DNA from: Pseudomonadota bacterium
GTDB lineage: Bacteria; Pseudomonadota; Gammaproteobacteria; Pseudomonadales; UBA5518
NCBI GenBank assembly: GCA_963204845.1
Contig: CAUJIL010000020.1
Span: forward strand, 1 to 14,006
Reading direction: 5' to 3'
Length of the DNA: 14,006 bases
Shown here: positions 1 to 6,773 of the stretch, piece by piece
How positions within the stretch are numbered: position 1 is the first letter of the stretch
How the letters are laid out: each line of letters opens with the position of its first letter
Translations under genes and position numbers: made by a program
The notes under the pieces: model-generated
What the model was told of the DNA's origin: nothing
Seen by the model: only the letters and a program-made list of their open reading frames with translations
Databases searched by the model: none

Positions 1-1432
1 TGCCGTCGAAAACGCCCCAGCGCCACTTGTCGACCAGCACCGTCCACGCCATTCCCGGCACCTTCTCCAGCGCCTGGCGCAGCAGCAATCCGATGTCGCG
101 CGAGGCGTCGGGCACCTTGTCGGCGTCGAGCAACCCGACACTGACCAGGTACTCCGGTGTCACCGACAACGCGATCATGTCACCGATCGCTTCGTGGAAG
201 CCGTCATTGGCGCTGCCCAGATACAGGAACGGCTGCTTGTTGTACGCACGCTGGTAGAAGTTGTGCCCGAGTTCGTGGTGCACGGTCACGAAGTCCGTCG
301 CGTTGACCAGCGTGCACATCTTGATGCGCAGGTCGTCCTTGTTGTCCACGTCCCACGCCGAGGCGTGGCACACCACCTCGCGATCGCGCGGCCTGGTGAT
401 CATCGAACGTTCCCAGAACGTCTGCGGCAGTGGCGCGAAGCCGAGCGAAGTGAAAAACGCCTCACCGGTCTTCACGATCCGGGTGGCATCGTAGTTCTTC
501 GCGACCAGCAGTTCGCTCAGGTCGTAGCCGATGTCGCCGGCGCCGGCAGGCGCGACGATGTCGTAGATCGAATCCCACTCCTGCGCCCACATATTGCCGA
601 GCAGGTCGGCGCGGATCGGGCCCGTGGCCAGCTGCACCGCATCGCCGTACTTCGCGTTCAGCTTGCGCCGGGTGTAGCAGTGCAACTGATCGTAGAGCGG
701 CTTGACCTCGTCCCACAGCCGGTCGTTCAGCCCGGCGAACTGCTGCGGGCTCATGTCGTAGTTCGAGCGCCACATCGAACCGAGGTCGGCGAAACCGAGT
801 TCACGCGCCCCCTCGTTCGCGATCTCGACCAGCCGCTGATAGTCCGCGCGCATCGGCTTGCCGACCGCGTGCCACGAGCCCCACATCTCCTTCAGGAGCT
901 CGGGGTCACGCTCGGTTCCCATCAGCGTCTCGAGCTCCACGCCCGGCGTCGGCGCGCCACGGTAGCTGCCCTTGCCCTTGCCGTACGTGGACTGCAGCCG
1001 CGTCGCGATCGTCGCCAGCTCGTCGGCGGCACCTGCACGCTGCGGCGCCGGCAAGACGATCGCCTGCTTCAGGATGTCGAGCTTGCGCCGCGTGTCCGGT
1101 GACACGCCGGGCACCGCATCGAAGCGCGCCGCCGCGGCGGCGAACCGCACCTGCAGCTCGGTACCCTCAGCGGCGGCCCGCGCGTTCAGCCAGTCGGTGT
1201 CCTCGGTGATGTACGTGGCGTTCACCCACGCCACCTTCGCCTCGTAGACAGAGAAATCCCCGAGTTCCTTCTCGACCTGGACAACGAATGCGTCGGCTGC
1301 CGCCGCATCGGGTGCCGCCGCTGCCTGGGCCGCGTCGTCCACGACGACCCCGGCCGCGCCATCGCGCCCATCCTTCGCGCCGCATGCCGCCAGGGTCAAC
1401 GCAATCGCGACCGCGAGAATCCGTCTCTTCAT
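1..1432 (-). CDS. M2-family zinc dipeptidyl carboxypeptidase (ACE-like) lipoprotein, C-terminus cut by window edge
   Basis: Predicted peptidyl-dipeptidase of family M2 (angiotensin-converting-enzyme type), which removes C-terminal dipeptides from peptides using one zinc ion. 477 residues are visible; bacterial members are usually somewhat over 600, so the C-terminal part lies outside the window. The start ATG at 1432 is preceded by an AAGGAGAT ribosome site and opens a lipoprotein signal, MKRR plus a hydrophobic stretch ending in the lipobox LAAC with C17 lipidated; the next residue is Gly, so outer-membrane sorting is likely. The zinc site is HHELGH at residues 385-390 with the third ligand E414 in NDGFHEAIGD, exactly the HExxH+24 spacing of ACE. 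VCHASAWD (C355, H356) and C373 match the conserved ACE disulfide and substrate-binding histidine. The visible end, KWRWGVFDG, is also ACE-like. It is the last minus-strand gene, 109 bases after the PaaY-like gene and downstream of a peptide importer, so peptide scavenging is a reasonable role (inference). Confidence 0.94.
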   Translation of the reverse strand, partial: MKRRILAVAIALTLAACGAKDGRDGAAGVVVDDAAQAAAAPDAAAADAFVVQVEKELGDFSVYEAKVAWVNATYITEDTDWLNARAAAEGTELQVRFAAAAARFDAVPGVSPDTRRKLDILKQAIVLPAPQRAGAADELATIATRLQSTYGKGKGSYRGAPTPGVELETLMGTERDPELLKEMWGSWHAVGKPMRADYQRLVEIANEGARELGFADLGSMWRSNYDMSPQQFAGLNDRLWDEVKPLYDQLHCYTRRKLNAKYGDAVQLATGPIRADLLGNMWAQEWDSIYDIVAPAGAGDIGYDLSELLVAKNYDATRIVKTGEAFFTSLGFAPLPQTFWERSMITRPRDREVVCHASAWDVDNKDDLRIKMCTLVNATDFVTVHHELGHNFYQRAYNKQPFLYLGSANDGFHEAIGDMIALSVTPEYLVSVGLLDADKVPDASRDIGLLLRQALEKVPGMAWTVLVDKWRWGVFDG

Positions 1433-1541
1433 CGGTAGATCTCCTTGTTGTTTGCACCGGCAAGCGCCAGCTTCAGCCCGGACGGAACGCTAAACGCGGG
1501 GCACACCGGCGCACAGTACCCGCGGTGGTTAGCGGTAGCCC

Positions 1542-2153
1542 TCAACCCGTGCGCTCCGCTTCCCGGAGCTCGGCGAGCGGCCGCGTTCCCACGGACCGCA
1601 CGGGCCTGCCCTCCTCCGGCGCGCACAGCGGCTCGCAGGGACGCAGCTCCAGCAGGCAGCGCCGCGCGAGCTCCTGGTACTGCAGCACACCGTCGGCCTT
1701 CCATTCGAGCTCGACCGCCGTCAGTTCGCGCATGATTCGCCCCGGCACGCCCGCGACCAGCACGCGCGGCGGCACCTGCATGCCCTCCTTCACGAAACTC
1801 ATCGCCGCGACCAGCGCTTCCTCGCCGATCAACACGTTGTCCATGATCACCGCGCCGATCCCGATCAGCGCACCGCGCCCGACCTCGCAGCCGTGCAACA
1901 CCGCGCCGTGGCCCACATGCCCGTTCTCGCCGACGCGCGCGGCGCGCCCCGGGTAGCTATGCATCACGCAGTTGTCCTGCAGGTTGGCGCCGGCACCGAG
2001 CTCGACGCGTCCGAAGTCGCCGCGCATGCTGGCGCCGGGCCCGACGTAGCAGCGCGCGCCGACGATCGCATCGCCGATAAGCGTGGCGGTGGGATGCACG
2101 AAGGCGGTGGGGTCGACCACGGGTGTGTAGCCGGCGTAGGAATAGATCGGCAT
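1542..2153 (-). CDS. paaY: PaaY/CaiE-type left-handed beta-helix protein (gamma-carbonic anhydrase superfamily)
   Basis: 203-residue hexapeptide-repeat protein of the PaaY/CaiE branch of the gamma-carbonic anhydrase fold. The opening MPIYSYAGYTPVV, RGDFGR (44-49), ANLQDNCVMH (56-65), GENGHVGHGAVLHGC (75-89) and AAMSFVKEG (116-124) closely follow E. coli PaaY and CaiE as I recall them. Likely metal ligands are H65, H82 and H87, the last two five residues apart as in gamma-carbonic anhydrases. The family forms trimers with a metal site at each subunit interface. E. coli PaaY is a thioesterase that clears dead-end CoA esters of phenylacetate catabolism; CaiE belongs to the carnitine operon. No paa or cai genes are visible here, so the substrate is open and the symbol rests on similarity alone. 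A GAGG ribosome site lies eight bases before the ATG. The C-terminus beyond residue 170 is low in conserved features. It sits between the ABC ATPase and the M2 peptidase on the same strand. Confidence 0.9.
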   Translation of the reverse strand: MPIYSYAGYTPVVDPTAFVHPTATLIGDAIVGARCYVGPGASMRGDFGRVELGAGANLQDNCVMHSYPGRAARVGENGHVGHGAVLHGCEVGRGALIGIGAVIMDNVLIGEEALVAAMSFVKEGMQVPPRVLVAGVPGRIMRELTAVELEWKADGVLQYQELARRCLLELRPCEPLCAPEEGRPVRSVGTRPLAELREAERTG

Positions 2154-2335
2154 ATTGCATTGTCCTCGTACCAGAGCCAGCAGCGCTCCGGATGAACGCC
2201 GGGATCATGGTGTGGCATCAATTCGAGATGGAGCACCTGGCCCAGGCCTTGCGCGCCTGAGAGGTGCGCAAGCATAACGTCAAACGGCTGCATTCCGCGC
2301 GCCGTGGGGTGGGTATGCCCGGGCGCCGCGATGCC

Positions 2336-4345
2336 TCAGCCCGCGAGGTGACAACTCACGACATGGGTGCCGTCCACGGCGCGCGCTTGCGGATACTCCT
2401 GGCGGCACGTCTCCGTCGCGAGCGGGCAGCGCGGGTGGAAGTGGCACCCGGCGGGCGGATTGGCCGGCGACGGCAGGTCGCCTTTGACCAGCACGGCATC
2501 GGCCCCCGCGCCTGCGTCCGCATTCGCGCGCGGCACCGCGGCCAGCAGCGCGCGGGTGTAGGGATGCTGTGGATTGCCGAGCACCTCGGCCACGCTGCCC
2601 TGCTCGACGATACGCCCGAGGTACATCACCGCGACCTCGTGCGCGAGATATTCCACCACCGCGATGTTGTGCGTGATGAACAGGTACGCAACGCCAAGGC
2701 GCGCCTGCAGCTCCTGCAGCAGGTTGAGGATCTGGGCCTGCACCGAGACGTCGAGCGCCGAGGTCGGCTCGTCGCAGACGATCAGCCGCGGCGACACCGC
2801 CAGCGCGCGCGCTATCGCGATGCGCTGGCGCTGTCCGCCGGAGAATTCGTGCGGATAGCGCTCGGCCAGCTCCGGCCTGAGCCCCACCTGCTCCATGATC
2901 TGCACAACCCGCTCACGGCGCTCGGCATCGCTGCCGCTCACGCCGAGCGCGTTCATGCCTTCCTCGATGATCTCGATCACGCGCAAGCGCGGATTCAGCG
3001 AGCCGAACGGGTCCTGGAAGATCATCTGCATGCTCGCGCGCGTCGCGCGCAGCGCCGACCCGGACAGGCTGCCGATATCCTTGTCGCCGAGCCGCGCGCT
3101 GCCGCCGCTCGGCTCGATCAGGCGCAATATCGCCTTGCCGACCGTGGTCTTGCCGCAACCTGACTCGCCCACCAGCGCCAGCGTCCGGCCTGCGCCGATG
3201 TCCAGGCTCACGCCGTCCACCGCCTTCACGTGGCCGACCACCCGCCGGAACACCCCGCTGGTGATCGGAAAGTGCACCTTCATGTCGCGCACGCCGAGCA
3301 GGATTTCCTCCGTTGCCCGCGCCGGACTGACCGCAGCGCTCCGCGATGCCGGCTGCACGGCCGCACGCATCGACTCGGCGGGATCGTGCAGGTGACAGCG
3401 CACGCGCTGCCCGCCCTCGAGCGCGTGCCATTGCGGTGCCTCGGCACGGCAGCGTTCCCAGGCGCGATCGCAGCGCGGCGCGAAGCGACAACCCGTGAAA
3501 TGCGCCGTCAGCGGCGGCACGCTGCCCGGGATCGTTGCCAGCACGCCGCGCTCGCGGTGGCCTTCGGGCAGCGCCTCGAACAGCTTGCGCGAATACGGAT
3601 GGGCTGGCGCGGCAAAAAAGCGCCCGCGCGGCGCCTCCTCGATCAGGTGGCCCGCGTACATCACCCCGACGCGGTCGGCCATTTTCGCCACCACGCCGAG
3701 ATCGTGCGTGATCAGGATCATCGCCATGCCGCGCGCGCGCTGCAGCGCGGCCATCACGTCGAGCACCTGCGCCTGGATGGTCACGTCGAGCGCCGTCGTC
3801 GGCTCGTCCGCGATCAGAAGACGTGGCTCCCCGGCAAGCGCCATCGCGATCATGACGCGCTGCTTCATGCCGCCCGAGAACTGGAACGGATACTCGCGCA
3901 GACGCCGTTGCGGATCGGGAATGCCCACCTGGGTCATCAGCGCCACGGCCTCCCCGTCCGCCGCCGCGCCCTTCAGCCCGCGATGCAGCGCGAGCACTTC
4001 GCCGATCTGCTGCCCCACCGTCAGCACCGGATTCAGGCTGGTGCCGGGCTCCTGGAAAATCATCGCCATGCCGGCCCCGCGCACCTGGCGCATCTCGGTC
4101 TCGGTGAGCGCACACAGGTCGCGTCCGTCCAGCATCACGCTGCCCCCGGCCACGCAGCCGCCGGGCGGCAGCAGGCGCATCAGCGACAACGCGGTCACCG
4201 ATTTGCCGCAACCGGATTCGCCCAGCAGCGCAAAGGTCTCGCCCGCGTGCACCTCGAAGGACACGCAGTCGAGCGCGCGCACCAACCCGTTCTCGCTGTC
4301 GATGTGCGTCGACAGCCCCGATACCGACAGCGTCGCCGCGCTCAC
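2336..4345 (-). CDS. Fused dual ATPase of a peptide/nickel-type ABC importer (OppD-OppF or YejF type)
   Basis: 669-residue cytoplasmic ATPase with two complete nucleotide-binding domains, powering the permeases encoded just upstream. Half 1: Walker A GESGCGKS (42-49), signature FSGGM (156-160), Walker B LLIADE (176-181), switch His 214. Half 2: Walker A GESGCGKT (393-400), signature FSGGQ (501-505), Walker B LIVCDE (521-526), His 559. Each half ends in an oligopeptide-transporter C-terminal extension with four cysteines at identical spacing, C286/C292/C299/C317 and C634/C640/C647/C665; such motifs bind [4Fe-4S] clusters in some dipeptide and oligopeptide transporter ATPases. The longer open frame reaches back to 4801, but that part overlaps the permease and reads as arginine-rich shadow sequence. 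The chosen start is GTG at 4345, which overlaps the permease stop as GTGA and has GGAGAG just upstream. All catalytic motifs are intact. E. coli YejF is also a fused dual ATPase but shorter, about 530 residues. Confidence 0.94.
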   Translation of the reverse strand: MSAATLSVSGLSTHIDSENGLVRALDCVSFEVHAGETFALLGESGCGKSVTALSLMRLLPPGGCVAGGSVMLDGRDLCALTETEMRQVRGAGMAMIFQEPGTSLNPVLTVGQQIGEVLALHRGLKGAAADGEAVALMTQVGIPDPQRRLREYPFQFSGGMKQRVMIAMALAGEPRLLIADEPTTALDVTIQAQVLDVMAALQRARGMAMILITHDLGVVAKMADRVGVMYAGHLIEEAPRGRFFAAPAHPYSRKLFEALPEGHRERGVLATIPGSVPPLTAHFTGCRFAPRCDRAWERCRAEAPQWHALEGGQRVRCHLHDPAESMRAAVQPASRSAAVSPARATEEILLGVRDMKVHFPITSGVFRRVVGHVKAVDGVSLDIGAGRTLALVGESGCGKTTVGKAILRLIEPSGGSARLGDKDIGSLSGSALRATRASMQMIFQDPFGSLNPRLRVIEIIEEGMNALGVSGSDAERRERVVQIMEQVGLRPELAERYPHEFSGGQRQRIAIARALAVSPRLIVCDEPTSALDVSVQAQILNLLQELQARLGVAYLFITHNIAVVEYLAHEVAVMYLGRIVEQGSVAEVLGNPQHPYTRALLAAVPRANADAGAGADAVLVKGDLPSPANPPAGCHFHPRCPLATETCRQEYPQARAVDGTHVVSCHLAG

Positions 4346-5799
4346 GCTGCGCTCTCCCGGGGCACCCGACGGCGTCGCGGCAGCGCCGCGGCGCGCGGGT
4401 CGAATGCCTCGCGCACCGCGTCGGCGAACAGGTTGGCCGCGAGCACCAGGGCCACCATGAACACGAATGCGGCGGTGATCGACCACCAGATGACCGGATC
4501 CTGCGCGAGCTCCCCGCGCGCGTTGTTGATCATGGTGCCGAAGCTGGTCGTGGTCGGATCCACGCCTACGCCTACATAGGACAGTACCGCCTCGGCGAGC
4601 ACCAGCCCGGAGAACTCCAGCACCAGCGTGATCAGCACGATGTGGAAGGCGTTCGGCAGGATGTGACGCAGCATGATGCGCACGCCCGACACCCCGAAGC
4701 AGCGCGCCGCCTGCACGTAGTCCGTCTCGCGCAGCTTGAGCGTCTCGGCGCGCAGCAGGCGGCACAGGGTGGTCCAGGATATCGCGCCGATGATCACGCA
4801 CAGCGCCACCAGGCGCGCGTCGGCGCGCGCGGCGGCGGTGTCGAAGACCTCGGCGTGCTGCTCGATCACGAGTTGCATCATCAGCGACGCCGCGGCGATC
4901 AGCAGCACATACGGTATCGAGCTGATCACCGTGTAGACGTACTGGATCAGGTCATCCACCCAGCCGCCGAAATAGCCCGCGGCAAGGCCGAGCCCGATGC
5001 CGAGCGGCAGCACCACGAAGGTGGCCAGCGTGCCTATCAGCAGCGCGATGCGCATCGCCTTGAACGTCTGGTAGAGCACATCGTTGCCGGTGGCATCGGT
5101 ACCGAGCACGTGGTAGCCGCCGGACAGCGCGAACAGCGCGCCGCCCGCGCAGAGCACCAGCAGCAGCATCCAGCCGAATGCGCCCCAGGCCACCTCGGTA
5201 TTGCCGCCCAGTATCGCGCCAAGCGTGCGGCGCACCGGTTCGCGGCGTCCGCGCGCGACGAACACCGCGAGCGCCCCCGCCATGAACGCCCACAGCGCCA
5301 GGCCGGCCGCTGCACCACCGAGTCCGCGCCGGGCGATGTCGGCGCCGCGATCGGCCGCGGGATCCGCCAGCTGGGCACCACCGAACTGCAGCCGCGGATA
5401 GTCGCGCTGCTGCGTCCCGTCCGGCATCTCGATCATCCGTTTCCGGAACGCGTGGGTGGCGAACGGCGCCGAATAGCTGTCCTCACGCGTCGTGCGCATC
5501 CTCGCCAGCGCCACGTCGAGCAGCGAGAGGACCTCCACCGAGTACTGCGCCGGCGCCGCGGACGCTGCCGCCTGGCGCTCCAGCGCGGGCCGGAAGTGAA
5601 ACGAGTCCAGAATCGCGACCAGCAGGTAGGCGAGCAGCACGACGAGGGCGGCCATCGCCGAACGATTGGCGAACACCGCGCGCCAGGCGCGGCGCAGGTG
5701 CTCACGGCGCAGCGCCGCCGCGATCCCGGCGCCGCACGCGAGCAGCAGCAGGGCGAGCAGCGCATCCGACCACAGGACCACGACCTGGAATCCGTTCAT
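4342..5799 (-). CDS. ABC importer inner-membrane permease, DppC/YejE type, with an inserted two-helix domain
   Basis: 485-residue permease of the peptide/nickel uptake family. The DppC hallmarks are a basic segment plus helix at about 36-66 (RRAWRAVFANRSAMAALVV), the LGTDATGNDVL motif (232-242), the cytoplasmic EAA loop that docks on the ATPase (YVQAARCFGVSG to LPNAF, 361-385), and the ending EAFDPRAAALP. It is clearly longer than typical DppC (about 300) or YejE (about 340). There is an extra N-terminal helix (about 7-29), a polar, probably periplasmic stretch (about 67-160), and two further hydrophobic helices (about 162-183 and 206-226) inserted between the first DppC helix and the LGTD motif. 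The ATG at 5799 overlaps the stop of the upstream permease as ATGA, and no strong ribosome site is visible, so translation is probably coupled. Its own stop overlaps the ATPase start. Helix positions are judged by eye. Confidence 0.92.
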   Translation of the reverse strand: MNGFQVVVLWSDALLALLLLACGAGIAAALRREHLRRAWRAVFANRSAMAALVVLLAYLLVAILDSFHFRPALERQAAASAAPAQYSVEVLSLLDVALARMRTTREDSYSAPFATHAFRKRMIEMPDGTQQRDYPRLQFGGAQLADPAADRGADIARRGLGGAAAGLALWAFMAGALAVFVARGRREPVRRTLGAILGGNTEVAWGAFGWMLLLVLCAGGALFALSGGYHVLGTDATGNDVLYQTFKAMRIALLIGTLATFVVLPLGIGLGLAAGYFGGWVDDLIQYVYTVISSIPYVLLIAAASLMMQLVIEQHAEVFDTAAARADARLVALCVIIGAISWTTLCRLLRAETLKLRETDYVQAARCFGVSGVRIMLRHILPNAFHIVLITLVLEFSGLVLAEAVLSYVGVGVDPTTTSFGTMINNARGELAQDPVIWWSITAAFVFMVALVLAANLFADAVREAFDPRAAALPRRRRVPRESAA

Positions 5800-6773
5800 T
5801 GCAGACGCACCCGCGGGTCGACCAGGGTGTAGCTGAGATCGGTGAGCACCAGTCCCGCTATGTAGAGCACCGAGCCGATGAAGACCATCGCGCGAACGAT
5901 CGCGAAATCCTGCATCAGGATCGCCTCGATCGTGAAGGTGCCGAGACCGGGAATGCCGAAGAAGGACTCCGTGATCAGGCTGCCGAGGAACAGCGAGGGA
6001 ATCACCACCACGGTCCCGGTGAGGATCGGGATCATGCCGTTCTTCAGCACGTGGCGGAACAGCACCGCGAGCTCCGACAGGCCCTTGGCTCGCGCCGTGC
6101 GCACATAGTCCTTGCCGATCTCCTCGAGGAATATCGCGCGGTACCAGCGCACGTTCGAGCCGAGCCCGGCGAGCACGCCGACGGCCACCGGCAGCGCGAG
6201 GAAACGCGCCGCGTCCAGCCCGGTCGCGAAGCCCGAGATGGGCACGAGGTTCCACACGCGCGCGACGAGGTATTGCCCGGCAATGATGTAGAACAGGCTC
6301 GATATGGACATCAGCACGACGCAGACGATCACGCCGGTGAAATCGAGCCAGGTCGCGCGCAGGAACGCGAGCAGCAGGGCCAGCGTGATCGCCACGAACA
6401 GGCCGACCAGGAACACCGGCAGCGCCAGCGCCAGCGAGGGCCACATGCGCGTGCTCAGCTCGCGGTTGATGTCGCGGCCTGCGTCCGACTTGCCGAAGTC
6501 GAACAGGAACATGCGCGCGGATTTCTGCACGAATATCGTCTCGGTGAAGCGCGCGCGGCCGGCGGCCTGCGCGTTCCAGAACAGGGGCTTGTCATAGCCG
6601 CGATCGGCCTTCCAGCGCTCGATCGCTTCCGGCGTCACGCGCTTGGCGCCGAGCTGCGCGCGAGCCATGTCGTCGGGACTGCTGATCACGAAGAACAGCG
6701 TGAACAGCAGCAGGTTCACGCCGATCAGCGTGGGCACGGCGAGCAGCAGCCGGCGCAGCAGATAGGCGATCAC
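5796..6773 (-). CDS. ABC importer inner-membrane permease, DppB/YejB type
   Basis: 325-residue permease that pairs with the DppC-like protein to form the transmembrane channel. The opening IAYLLRRLLLAVPTLIGVN, the EAA loop YVRTARAKGLSEL to LKNGMIPI (223-250), ESFFGIPGLGTF (269-280) and the ending DPRVRLQ are characteristic of the DppB/OppB family. Hydrophobic helices are visible near 8-30, 112-138, 145-170, 190-207, 250-270 and 293-315, with a soluble loop at about 33-110 carrying the family's usual variable periplasmic region. The frame is open to 7298 but that region is the substrate-binding protein gene. The chosen start is GTG at 6773, which overlaps the binding-protein stop as GTGA and has GGGGAG about seven bases upstream. 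The length is close to the family norm, and no defects are seen. Confidence 0.94.
   Translation of the reverse strand: MIAYLLRRLLLAVPTLIGVNLLLFTLFFVISSPDDMARAQLGAKRVTPEAIERWKADRGYDKPLFWNAQAAGRARFTETIFVQKSARMFLFDFGKSDAGRDINRELSTRMWPSLALALPVFLVGLFVAITLALLLAFLRATWLDFTGVIVCVVLMSISSLFYIIAGQYLVARVWNLVPISGFATGLDAARFLALPVAVGVLAGLGSNVRWYRAIFLEEIGKDYVRTARAKGLSELAVLFRHVLKNGMIPILTGTVVVIPSLFLGSLITESFFGIPGLGTFTIEAILMQDFAIVRAMVFIGSVLYIAGLVLTDLSYTLVDPRVRLQ

Noticed and set aside
2249..2271. Inverted repeat TTGCGC / GCGCAA with an 11-base loop after the ABC operon
   Set aside because: Only a six-base stem with no T-run on the minus strand; too weak to call a terminator.
2278..2283. TTGACG on the minus strand as a -35 box for the PaaY-like gene
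   Set aside because: No acceptable -10 sequence lies at 16-18 bases downstream (TCAGGC at 17).
2154..2293. Short minus-strand open frame upstream of the PaaY-like gene
   Set aside because: It starts MQPFDVMLAHL and continues out of frame into the PaaY-like gene. No family is recognised and no good ribosome site was seen, so a real small gene is not supported.
4346..4801. Upstream extension of the ATPase reading frame
   Set aside because: It overlaps the permease gene and is arginine-rich with no conserved ATPase sequence; the GTG at 4345 with a ribosome site and stop overlap is the better start.
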